Source: Armillaria gallica (lineage: Eukaryota > Basidiomycota > Agaricomycetes > Agaricales > Physalacriaceae). From it: a stretch of DNA of 64,000 nucleotides. Within the stretch, counting starts at the first letter, position 1, and every line of letters begins with the position of its first letter. Made by a program: the position numbers and the translations under genes. Positions 33,249 through 43,776 of the stretch are shown piece by piece. The stretch covers positions 744,001 through 808,000 of the forward strand of contig JBANDB010000010.1 of assembly GCA_037576215.1 (NCBI GenBank), given 5' to 3'. The notes under the pieces were generated by a model that had not been told where the DNA came from, did no database searches, and saw only the letters and a list, made by a program, of their open reading frames with translations.

Positions 33249-34189
33249 GGAAATACAATCCCCATATAAACCGGATAAAACTCGATATGAAGGCCACCAG
33301 GAAGAAACGGACTCAATCCCGATCTGGTTTTAAATCAGGCGCGGCGATGAAGAAATGACTATTCTACGGAGACTGGTAATTTTTTGTCATCTGTAGTACT
33401 TAGTCTTCTGATGATTCGGATAGAGTGCAGCGAAAAGGATGAAGATCATGACCGCTGTTTCATTGATTTCCTTGCTTCGATGCTGGTTCTCGTGTTTATA
33501 TGCGGTCGCTGAGCCATGTTACGAACGCCTTCCACAAAGCTAACTTAAAGGGTCGGAAGTCTTCGAGTCTAGCCGTTTCCGCAAGTCCCCCGACTGATGT
33601 GGCCATCCCCTAGAGATATAACAGCGGGTTTTCTAGGCTGGAACTTCCTTGGATACGGCACGCTTGGGATTACAACCATCTTCAATTTCCTCAATCACAC
33701 CCGGAAAGGCGATACCTCTTCAGTCCATATTTCTTCACTTGACTTACATAGCGCAAATATACGTTCATTACCATTGTTTCTGGTGCTACGAAAAACCGGA
33801 TTCCGAGTCGGAGCAAGATCTTGATCCATGCCCATGGAATCTGGTTCTTTAGGCCGAGTCCGAGTCGGATATTGCCTCAATTGCTCCTAGTTCCGACTTT
33901 GTTCCTGGTCTGACGTACGGCATCTCCACGACCTTGAAATCGCTCCAGCTTGAAAAAACAGGAAGAAAGGGCGCTGATGTATACAATACGCTGTATGAAT
34001 CAGTTGCACAGTACTTGCACGGCGATCGCTGCGAAGCCGTTGTTGTTGAATTCGAGGCTCACACGTGTTGTATTTTTAAGTCTTCCGTCCGTCCGAACGA
34101 TAAAAGCCGCTCTCGGAGAACAAATCCAAACACATGGATACTATATAAGAACCGACGGATGACAGCAGATCCACATCCCTTCATCTCCC
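33249..34189. other. Intergenic region with an unrecognised coding-like stretch
   Basis: No confident gene. A frame from ATG 33597 could splice (donor at about 33807, acceptor at 33852) to a 140-codon frame reading ESESDIASIAPSSDF and LEKTGRKGADVYNTLYESV, which has protein-like composition but no family I know. Two identical 11-mers (TCCGAGTCGGA at 33802 and 33859) flank that putative intron. The right end is the promoter of the DSBA-like gene. Confidence 0.3.
34142..34149 (+). promoter_or_regulatory. TATA box
   Basis: TATATAAG 41 bases before ATG 34190. The position implies a very short leader for the DSBA-like gene. Confidence 0.5.
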
Positions 34190-35083
34190 ATGACAGTACA
34201 AATCATCACTCTAGACATAACCTCTGGTACGTGCGTATTTTCGGTTCGAAGGATTGTGCAACACTGAATAAAACTTTGTGAGCAGACACTATCTGTCCGT
34301 GGTGTTGTATTGGTCTTAAGCATGTTAAAGCTGCGATAAAGCAGATCAAAGAGTCTGGTCTTCCTGTCGAGTTTCAATTCCAATTTCATCCCTTCATGCT
34401 TGATGCCAATCTTCCTCCATCTCCCGGGTATAACAAGCGAGCGTGGTATGCTAGCCGACTCGGTGCATCAAGGATAAAAGCGGCCGAAGAGCAGATGGTT
34501 GCACTCGGTCTTTCAGAGGGCGTCACATTAAAGTCCGTCAACTATTCGTCGCGATAGGATAACACTCTGACGCTATTTGTACAGCTACGATGGCCAAGTC
34601 AGCAACACTCTCGACAGTCATCGGCTGGTTGCCAAGGTCAGGAAGATTGGCGGTGAAAAGGCTCAGCTCAAAGTTATGGAGGCACTCTCTTTGGTTTACC
34701 TCGAACGGGCGGATGACATTGGTAACCCAAACGTTCTGGCAACCGAAGTTGCAGCTACCGGGGTGATGACCAAGTCTGAGGTTAATTTCAGTTATCCGAG
34801 ATTTGTGACTTGACTGACAATTGAATTCTTGCGGCAGGTCTTGACCTTTCTTGCCTCCAACGAATTTAAGGAGGAAATACTTTCTAGCATAAGAGGATCG
34901 CATCTAAATGGGGTCTCTGGCGTGTAAGTCCCATCTTTTCCCACTAATTCCAAGGCAATAAGATCAAGCTCTTCTTGCAGGCCGTATACCCTTGTCAACA
35001 AGAAATATGCCTTGACTGGTGCTCAACCTGCCTCATCCTTCTTCAGGATCTTCAATGAGATCGCTCGCGGTCAGCGCAAGTAG
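34190..35083 (+). CDS. DSBA-like thioredoxin-fold oxidoreductase (FrnE family)
   Basis: Soluble thioredoxin-fold protein of the DSBA/FrnE group, related to 2-hydroxychromene-2-carboxylate isomerases and glutathione-kappa-type enzymes. ATG 34190 begins MTVQIITLDIT; an intron joins to SDTICPWCCIGLKHVKAAI, placing a CPWC redox motif right after the first strand as the family requires. Then FQFHPFMLDANLPPSPGYNK, then DGQVSNTLDSHRLVAKVRK (the NTLDSHRL helix is characteristic), LSLVYLERADDIGNPNVL, VLTFLASNEFKEEI, and the cis-Pro region GVSGVPYTLVNKKYALTGA, ending FNEIARGQRK at TAG 35081. Five exons with no frame conflict. No targeting peptide is visible, so cytosolic. The substrate cannot be deduced; a disulfide or glutathione-linked reaction is inferred from CPWC and the VPY loop. 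Confidence 0.88.
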
Positions 35084-35525
35084 TCCAAGATGTTATGCAG
35101 CCTGTTAGTACTAGTATGAATTTTTCGCGTCTGCATTCTGTGGGTTGCTTTGGGTGGATTCACAGATGCGGTCTGATAGAATCTCTCAATGGATTATATT
35201 ATGGTGGATTGTGGTAAATAAATCTGCATAAAATATTGGCTAGTCGTCGACTTGACTCTATTCCGGTCCAGGATCACCGATGGCAGCAGAATTGGCTTCC
35301 TGTCCCATAGAATAGAACTCGTCCTAAATCATTGGCGATGCCCAGAACAGAGAGTCCTAACTCAGACTGGGAAAACTTGAACGCGACGTTGGGTCGTGAC
35401 TAGGTCGTGACGTTCAAGGCCGGCCATGCCGGCCCGATATCCAATATCTGGGAAATAGACACATAATACGTCATATGCCATAGCCACCGGTAAACCTGTT
35501 TCATCTTCTTACCACCAATCCAAAA
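35084..35525. other. Intergenic stretch upstream of the DUF427 gene
   Basis: No gene. A 17-bp direct-repeat-like stretch around 35388-35412 (GGTCGTGACTAGGTCGTGACG) is the only structure seen; it lies about 120 bases before the DUF427 start. Confidence 0.5.
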
Positions 35526-36013
35526 ATGAAGGTTTCTTTGAACGGAACAGTTCTCGCAGAATCGAATGACACTGTTGTCATTGAAAATAACCATTATTTC
35601 CCTCCTTCGTCAGTCAAAACGGACCTGTTCACCGATTCGAAGACCAGGTTAGTCTCACATGGAATACTAGTTTGCAGCACCCTGTTAATCTTGTGAAATG
35701 AAGCACTGTGTGCCCATGGAAGGGGTAAGCGTCAAATATAATGCCTCTAATCACTATTTTACCTGGAGCCACAGAACTGCTTCCTATTACAACGCTAACG
35801 TCGACGGTAAGGAAGTCAAGGATATCGCTTGGTAAGCTCAGTTTCGAATGCTTTTCTTTCCGGTTTTCTCACAAGTCTACAGGTATTATCCCAATCCCTC
35901 GGAAAAGGCAAAATCCATTGCCGGTTACGTCGCTTTTACAAGGTGAGTACAACTTCAAACGGTACTTTCACTTCCGCACTAAGCGTCTTCAGAACAAGGT
36001 CAATATTGAATGA
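35526..36013 (+). CDS. DUF427-domain protein
   Basis: Small protein made of one DUF427 domain, a conserved beta-barrel-like module of unknown biochemical role. ATG 35526 gives MKVSLNGTVLAESNDTVVIE, then NNHYFPPSSVKTDLFTDSKT, STVCPWKG, HRTASYYNANVDGKEVKDIA and YYPNPSEKAKSIAGYVAF, each a signature of the family and joined by three short introns. The expected ending YVAFYKNKVNIE needs a fifth T in the run at 35934-35937 (four are present); with it the frame ends at TGA 36011. As written the frame changes to VAFTR and, after the last intron, runs on for about 30 unrelated residues to a TGA at 36096. A homopolymer undercall is the simplest explanation. No targeting signal. Probably around 100 residues. 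Confidence 0.85.
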
Positions 36014-36249
36014 AGCAAGAACACCGAACAGATTTGTACAACTAGCTTCGGACTCAACACGGTTATGTACAATTGCAGCCAAGAAATATGTATGATACTG
36101 TGCGACGGGAAGTCAATGTACAATGTAAAATGATTGATGTATAATATATGCCATATTGACGGGATATCAATGACAACAAAATAAATGAAACGAACGCAAG
36201 ATGGTAAAAGAACAGTTCATAATAAGAATAAGAGTACATTGCAACCCGC

Positions 36250-39200
36250 TTACGCCCCATTGACCATAAGGGCGCCGCCCTTGTTGAGGACCGACTCAGC
36301 CGCTGGCTTGTCCTTGAAGGTCAGAAGGTCAGTCAAAGAAGCGATTTGGTCACCCTGAAGACAGCATTAACTTTGGGAAAAACAAAAATGTGATCGACCA
36401 CTAACCTTCTGCTCTAGGATATCAACAACCTCGCGAAGATGCTGAGCAAGCATGTTTCTCTTGGGTACGTCGGACACAGCGTCCATATCTTTGTATTGGT
36501 CCGCGAGTTCCACGTAAACACTGCCACGAATCTGATAAATCCTATTGAACTAATTCTGCGATAAAAAACAGACCTTTTGTAGTGGGTAAAATCATCTTGT
36601 AGCTCTCTGATTACCTTCATGAGCACGGTTTGAGGAGGAACTCCCTTCGCTGTTGGGACGCGCGGAGCTGCCCTGGCCCGCCGGTCACCGTCATCGACAC
36701 CCACCGAACCGTCAGCAAAGCCTTCGTCTTCATCGCTGTTGTCTTCCTGATCCTCCTGTACGTCGGTTGGAACTTTGTGAAATTGCTTGGTAGCCAAGAT
36801 GGAGACATCGGTCGCACATCCTTGTAATGATGCCCTTTTCTTCTATGACATACGTTGCAAGTCTTCGCGTTGTGCTCTGGAGCACTGAAGAACAAACGCT
36901 CCAGTCTGGCGCCACGGATCTGAGGGAACGGCGTCTGTGGTACCTCATCATCGTCCCTATTCGGGTGACGGTCGTGTGCCGTTGCATGTGCCGGTGTAGG
37001 GGCTGCCGGACGTGCTACGGATGGAGTGGGAGTACGACGACGACGGCGCGCGCGTAATGACGGACTAGGTGAAGAAGAGCGACTTTCGTCTGCCCAATGA
37101 GAGTTTTGAGAAGGGCGATCAAACTCTGGAACATCTTCAACTTGAACAGACGTTTGCGGGATGGTGGGAGAGGGAGAACGTTGCAGCCTTGGATTCTGCT
37201 CTGTGAATGATATAGAACGTTCAGAACGCCGTTCTTCAACATCAGCGGATATCTGCCCCAATTCGTCCTCCTCGACGAAACCTCCGGAGGCTCCTGGATT
37301 TGTCGATCCAAGAGTGGCATGGTCTGTTCGCATAGTCTTATCGGGAGGTGTCCCATCTGCCCTTGATGTGGAGGCAGGCTCCAAGATGTCTTCCTCTTCC
37401 GCCGAACTTTCTTCTTCTAGCACTTCCTCTCCATGACTACGTTCCTCGACCGCTGGTTCGTCTTGCTGTTCAATAGGAGGCTCAGTAACCACGATGCGAG
37501 ATCTTGTAGCCTCGGAAGCCTCCCTGGAAGCTCTGCGCTCTTTTAAACCTTCTTCGACGACACCCCGCAATACTTCCACCTCTCCAGCGAGACGCTCAAC
37601 TTCGGCACGCAATTGGTTGATTTCTGCTGTTTTCTCCTTTAGAGTTCGGCGGTCAGAGTCACGCAAGGATCTGAGCTCGGTCAAGAGCTGTTGATGTGAT
37701 GCTAATTCAGCTGTTAGTCTGGATAGATGGGAGCGAAGGCTCGTGACGAGGGCTTCCAGAGCTATACAACGGACGAAGGTTAGCACCTATGGATGACCTA
37801 TCATCCTAATCTTACCTTTTTTCTCCTCCACCACCTCCAGATATCTGGAAGTATCCTCTCTAGAGAAGGAGATATCTCTTGCCTTGGCCTTGCCTTTGCC
37901 TTTGCGCCTTCGAGCCTCTTCCAGTTCGAGTTCGCGTTGTTGCGCAGCAAGGAATTCTTCTCGTTGCATCAAGATGGAACGCTCCTTCGTGACTTCGATC
38001 TTGCAAAGTTCCAGTTCATGTTCCAATTCTCGAACGCGACGACGAGAGACTCCGTTCTCGTCCTCCAACTCGCGAAGCTTAGATTGAACAGCGCTGATGG
38101 CAGATAACAAGCGAGCTAAAAATAAATAAAAATAATGTCAGTCAAAGAAGCATAGACAGCTTTGAAACACACCATCACTTTCTCTGGCTTCTTTGGACGC
38201 TTGATACGCATAATGTTGGTAAGTTCCTTTTGCCGGGGATTCCACAGCGCTGGTCAAACCCGTCACGTCCGGAAGTTGCAGCCTACTCTTGGAGGCATCG
38301 GTGAACATCTGTACAGGTTGCCTCAAGGAGCTTCGACGCGGTGTGGCCTGCATAGAGCGAGACTGATCTCTGGTTTGATTGCCGGTTTCATGGGGGGTTG
38401 TCCGGTCAGCGGCAGAGCTTTGATTATGGCGATGCCCTTGCTCAATTTCATGATCAAGCTCTTTGGTAATACCGTTGGCCATTTTAGAGAATCTAGAACC
38501 TGACGGAGTAGGAGTAGGAGTAGGAGGATGAAGGCGAACTTGAGGCTGATGCGGTGACGCATGCGACAAATCGGTAGCGCGCTTAGTTGAGCGTGGTTTA
38601 GGTGTGAGTACATCCCTCTCGACAGTGGGAAGAGTTGGCTGGCGTCTAAGAGGAGATGGCGCGTGGCGAGCAACGTTGTGATCTTTGGCGCCACGAGGCG
38701 AATACGGTCGTTTTGGCGAAAAGGAAACATGACGAAGGGCATCAGATATCTTTGGACGGGATTGTTGTCCTTCAGAGTCCGAGGAGGAGGAAGTTGCTGA
38801 CTGAGGTGAACGTAGACGAACAGAACGAGAACTCAGAGACGGTGGGGGAACGTAACCCGACGCGAGAATACGATCCAATTCGGCGGTGTCATCGACAACA
38901 ACAGGGTCAAAGCTGATTCCGCCGGGTGGCTAGGGCAGACGTCAGAGTGAGAGATAACCTAGCCACGCTGCCACGTACCGGATATCTGGACCTCGATGGA
39001 TCCATATCAAATATACTAAGTTTGCTGTCAACGCCTGCCATAATATCACGCAGTGGTCGCTCAGGATCATATTCTGCACCACTCAGACTGATATCACGCC
39101 GGTGCCCTCTGCCCCCAAGACCCGCACTGAGAGTTAGGCCACTGGCATGATGTGCTGCGGTAGACATGGTCTCGCCACCGTATGGGTTGACTCCGTCCTC

Positions 39201-39485
39201 GTCATCGTCATCACCAGTGCGATATGACCAAGCGTGATTGAAGTCATTGTCAAAGTCGTCTCCTGATTTGTGGATGTAAGAGCGGAATTCTGGCAAGGAC
39301 GCTGGGTTGGAATTGTGTCTGGGATATTCGATACTATCGTTATGATTGAACTCGCCGTCCTGTGACGAGAGTTGGAGAGAAAGATCCGTGCGCTGTAGGT
39401 TGTGCTCTAGTTGGATCCGGTCGTGTTCGAGCTCGTCACCCCGGATAGTGAGGTCAAGAACCTTTGCTCTTGGTTGTTTTTTCAT
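36250..39485 (-). CDS. Cep57-type centrosome/spindle-pole microtubule-binding protein (Ppc89-like)
   Basis: Coiled-coil protein with the Cep57 centrosome microtubule-binding domain at its C-terminus, like fission yeast Ppc89, a spindle-pole-body scaffold. ATG 39485 (MKKQPRAKVLDLTIRGDELE) begins an N-terminal coiled coil, then a Ser/Pro-rich basic region (PKRPYSPRGAK, PTPTPTPSGSRFSK). A central coiled coil follows (ALEALVTSLRSHLSRLTAEL, DRRTLKEKTAEINQLRAEVE, RLAGEVEVLRGVVEEGLKER), a long acidic linker, and APEHNAKTCNVCHRRKG, a Cys-pair motif. The terminal domain is VLMKVIRELQDDFTHYK, YVELADQYKDMDAVSDVPKR, MLAQHLREVVDILEQKGDQI, stop TAA 36250. Frame conflict: the A-run read from 36774-36776 (AAA, four expected) must gain one base to connect PSWLPSNF with the DEDEGFADGS segment. 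Shares a 236-base divergent promoter with BMS1. Confidence 0.82.
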
Positions 39486-39642
39486 GTTGTGGAACAGAGA
39501 ATAGGCCTTTCTCTGGTATCGCAGGAGAGAGCAGGGCGGGATCGAGGAAGGAGGGCAGAGTCGTGGCAGACCTGGTCGAGGAGAACAATTTCAAAAAGCC
39601 TTGGATGCCCAAACAGGGCATCAACGACCTCAACGCGTCTAT

Positions 39643-39697
39643 CACGTGCACCGTGAAATCGAAACCCACGTGGGACCTTCGCTCTCCGAAACCCTAA
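39643..39697. promoter_or_regulatory. Two CACGTG E-boxes and a telobox in the BMS1 / Cep57-like promoter
   Basis: CACGTG lies at 39643-39648 and again inside the perfect palindrome CCCACGTGGG at 39665-39674; AAACCCTAA (telobox, Tbf1-type RCCCTAA core) lies at 39689-39697, 25 bases before the BMS1 ATG. In Candida albicans Tbf1 and Cbf1 together drive ribosomal genes through such sites (established). Their use here is inferred. Confidence 0.5.
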
Positions 39698-39721
39698 CCA
39701 TAGTTTTCTCTCTGACTTCAA

Positions 39722-42700
39722 ATGGACGATCGTGCTCACAAGCCTCACCGGCCTGCGCAATCTGGCTCCAAGGCCGATAAAAAAGATAAGGGAAAGGGCA
39801 AGGAGAAGCAGCATGGCTTCAATGAAAAAGTGCGTGCCCTTACCCTTCACCGAAACCGCTGCTGAATGCTTTTCTTAGGCTTTTGCCCCGAGATCGGGCC
39901 GTCGGGCTGACCGTCAAGGGAGACGAAACGCTGAGCGCGACCAAACACGACTACATGTTCCTCTTGTGAACCGGACGCCAGACGACGAACCCCCTCCTAT
40001 TATTGTTGCCATTGTAGGACCAGCTGGAGTTGGCAAGACTACCCTGTTGAAAAGTCTCGTTCGTCGATACACGAAGCAAACTTTGAACGAAGCCAAGGGA
40101 CCTATCACCGTCGTCAGTGGGAAGAAAAAGAGACTCACATTCATTGAGTGTAACAATGATCTCAATAGCATGATTGACATTGGCAAGATTGCCGACCTTG
40201 TCCTGCTCATGATTGACGGTTCCTTTGGTTTCGAAATGGTGTGTCATTTTACCAATGCTCCATTTCAATGGCTTACAATGCACACAGGAAGCCTTCGAAT
40301 TTTTGAATGTACTCCAATCACATGGTTTCCCCAAAGTCATAGGCATACTCACACATCTTGACCTCATCAAAAAAGCTGCCACACTGAAAGACACGAAGAA
40401 AGCTCTGAAAAAGCGGTTCTGGACAGAGATATATCAGGGCGCAAAATTGTTTTATCTGTCCGGTGTCTTGAACGGTAGATATCCCGATAGCGAGATTCTC
40501 AATCTTTCTCGATTCATCAGTGTCATGAAATTCCGTCCTCTAGTCTTCCGTAACACCCACCCCTACCTTCTCGCCGACCGAATTGAAGACCTTACTCCCC
40601 GTGAACAAGTACGAACGTCAAAAGGAAAATGCGACCGGACCGTCACAGTGTATGGGTATGTGCGTGGGACCAACCTACGGATGGGCACAAAGGTGCATAT
40701 ACCTGGCGTTGGTGATTTGGACATGAAGAGCGTGTCCATCTTAGGTGATCCATGCCCAATGCCAGACGCTGACTCCGAGAAACGACGGAAACTCAGCGAA
40801 AAGAAGAAGCTTTTGGTACATGCTCCTATGAGTGATGTTGGAGGCGTAATGTATGACAAGGATGCGGTTTATATCAACGTTCCTGGAAGTTTTACACGGG
40901 GCAATATCGATGGTGAGTTCGCTATTATTTTTATCTTTCGTCAAGTAAACTCATGAAATGCATAGTTCTGCAGGGCGAGGGAGAGCAAATGGTGATGGAC
41001 TTGCAAGATGCCAGTGCAACTCTTGAAGACGCTGTTGCTCAAAGCCAGATTCGTCTGTTCGGGTCTTCTTCGAAGCACCTTTCGGTGGATGTTGCTGCCG
41101 ATCAGGACGACGGTGAAGACGCTGAGGATTATGAAGAAGATGACGACCAAGAAGAAGAAGAGGATGGTGATGATAATGGTGGCATGAGTAGCGACGACGG
41201 CGAAATGCAAGACATCTCCCAAGACCATAGGAATACCGGACGCGTATCAATGCGTACGGTTGCACGTAGCCTTCCTGCATCTAGCAAGAAAGGCCGAGGA
41301 GGTGTTGAATATGCGGATAGCGATTCAGATCTAGGGGAAGAAGAAGAAGAAGGCTTAGGAACTTCAGGAAAACGGGTCAGGCTTGAACACGAAGCAGATG
41401 ACCAGAACATTCCTAGCGATGAAGACGAAGTGGATGAGGAGGAGGATGATGACGTTCCGAAATGGAAGGAAAATCTCCTCACTAGGGCCAAGGAAACACT
41501 TTCTCAGGGGGGACGACGGAAGGATTGGACGAAGCTCATCTATTCCAGCTCATTGACTCCTCGAGAAATATTCATGGTGATTCGTCACCGGCTCAGGAAG
41601 AAGAAGTTGACGAAGATGACGATGACCTTTTCAAGTTGAGCAAGCCAGACCCTACGTCTACAGACGAAGACATGGACAAAACCAAGTGGAGTGCTGAGTC
41701 CGAGGATCTAGATCGCTGGAAAGAGGAGAACTTGCTGGACTCCATTCGCGGATTGTTCATCACTGGCGGGGCCGGTCAAGAAGGCGGCGAAGGGGATGAG
41801 GGGTATGAAGATTCACATGGAGAGCTCGACGATGAAGAGCAGACAGAAGATGACCCGTCTACCTCGAAAGCAGAGTCTTCGCGTGCAGCTGCGCTTGCTG
41901 CAAAGAAGGAAGCTCTGAAGCGCAAATTCGATGAACAATACGACGACCCGGAAGCTTCGAAACTTGATTTCTACGACGAGAAGAAGGAGGAGATAGCCAG
42001 ACAACTCCAGCTCAATAAAGCGGAGTTCGAAGGAGTCAGTGCAGAGTCGCGGGCGCTGGTTGAGGGTTATCGGCCAGGTGCTTATGTTCGCATCGAGTTG
42101 GCAAACGTACCATGCGAGATGATTGAACACTTCAATCCCTCGTATCCCATTGTTGTCGGTGGTCTTCTACCAGCTGAGGAGAGGTTTGGGTTCGTTCAGG
42201 TCAGGCTTAAACGACATCGATGGTTCGTCAAGACCCTCAAGACCAACGATCCTCTCATTTTCTCCGTCGGCTGGCGTCGTTTCCAATCTATCCCCATATA
42301 CTCTCTTGACGATCATTCCATTCGAATGCGTATGCTCAAGTATACTCCAGAGCACATGCATTGTTATGCGACATTCTACGGCCCGGTATCTCTACCCAAT
42401 ACCGGCTTTTGCGCATTCAACTCATTGGCCGGGGAAACATCAGGGTTCAGAGTATCGGCCACAGGCGTCGTTCTCGATATCGACCGTTCGGTCAAAATCG
42501 TCAAAAAGATTAAATTGACCGGCGTCCCATTCAAGATCTACAAGAACACAGCCTTCATTAAAGACATGTTCAACTCTGCTCTTGAGGTGGCCAAATTCGA
42601 GGGGGCCAACATTAGGACAGTTTCTGGCATCGAGGGCAAGTAAAGAAGGCTCTTTCCAAACCTGAGGGCACGTTCAGAGCTACATTTGAAGACAAGATCC

Positions 42701-43321
42701 TCAAAAGCGGTACGTAGGAACCGGTGTCATCTAATACTTTGCTGAACCTTTACTTTAGACATTGTCTTTTTACGAGCATGGTATTCAATACAGCCTAGGA
42801 AATACTACAATCCTGTCACATCGTTACTGCTATCGGACAAAGCGCATTGGTCTGGCATGCGCCTCACGGGCCAGATACGTCGGGATGAAGGCCTTCAGAC
42901 ACCTCTAAATCCTAACTCCAAATATCGAAAAATCGAGAGGCCGGCCCGGCGGTTCAATCCTCTTTTTGTCCCGAAGAAATTGCAGGCGGCACTACCTTAT
43001 GCTTCTAAACCCAAGAAAATGAGCAGTCAGCGGAAGCAAACGTATCTGCAGAAACGAGCCGTCGTCATGGAGCCGGAAGAACGAAAAGCTGTGGCTTTGC
43101 TGCAGCAGATGCGTGCTCTGCGGAAAGACCAGGTGTCGAGGAGAAAAGATAAAAAGACTGAGAAGAGGGCTCTTCATCAGAAGAAGGCTGAGAAAGAGGA
43201 GGCCAGGAAGAATGAAAAGGAGAAAGAGAAGCGGAAGGATCACATGCGGGTGGCCGGCCAAAAATCTAAAAGACAGGCAGACCTGGAAGAAGGTCGATCA
43301 AGTAAACGTCGCAAAACATAA
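39722..43321 (+). CDS. BMS1: Ribosome biogenesis GTPase Bms1
   Basis: Essential nucleolar GTPase of the small-subunit processome. It binds Rcl1 and acts in early 18S rRNA processing. ATG 39722 gives a Lys-rich leader, then the AARP2/Bms1 GTPase domain: [20 protein letters not shown] (P-loop), [52 protein letters not shown] (THLD in place of NKxD). Then [20 protein letters not shown], a very acidic stretch (41100-41450), and the C-terminal AARP2/Tsr1 part: [58 protein letters not shown] and a Lys-rich tail to TAA 43319. Two single-base losses break the frame: near 41571-41575 (after LTPREIF) and at 42631, where [12 protein letters not shown] needs ATC CGA but the text has one C. Since the gene is essential these are best read as assembly errors. 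Confidence 0.93.
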
Positions 43322-43776
43322 TGTATGCATAATCTTCCACATTATTTTTGATGTTTCTTTCTGGTTGTTCCTAAGGTTTCAGTACGAAGACTCGGGCTCG
43401 AACGATTCGTTTGCCCACTTCTAATTAAAATTCACTGCCAAGTACACTTTCCGTCCCGACTCAAAATTACCTCAGATTCTCCATAACGCTCCTTTTTGCA
43501 AACTTTTCTGCTATGACCATGATAGGCAGGTTACTCCTGCCTGCCGAACTTCGTGCTACGGTCGCGTCGAACTTGTGATAGGGACTCGGTCCATTTAGTC
43601 TTATGGATCGGAAATAAGCAGGCCCTCGGGGTCTTATCGTCACTCGGATGGAGCTTTCTTGGGGCTTTCTTCTATATGCGTCGCTAACTTTACCCTTTGA
43701 ATCTGACCCTGCACCTAATCTTGGAATATATATCGGGGCCGGGAATTTTGACGATTCTCGCGGATTCGCTCTCAAC
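43322..43776. other. Intergenic stretch BMS1 / NCS1 permease
   Basis: 3' flank of BMS1 and promoter of the permease. An in-frame ATG at 43648 could extend the permease by 43 residues, but these resemble no NCS1 N-terminus. AT-rich 43725-43735. No other feature. Confidence 0.5.

Noticed and set aside
37015..37786. Long frames on both strands inside the Cep57-like gene
   Set aside because: Only the minus-strand frame carries coiled-coil heptads and the conserved terminal domain; the others are shadows of low-complexity codons.
41100..41491. Minus-strand Ser-rich frame opposite BMS1
   Set aside because: It is the complement of the acidic Glu/Asp stretch of BMS1 (GAA/GAT read backwards gives Ser/Phe runs).
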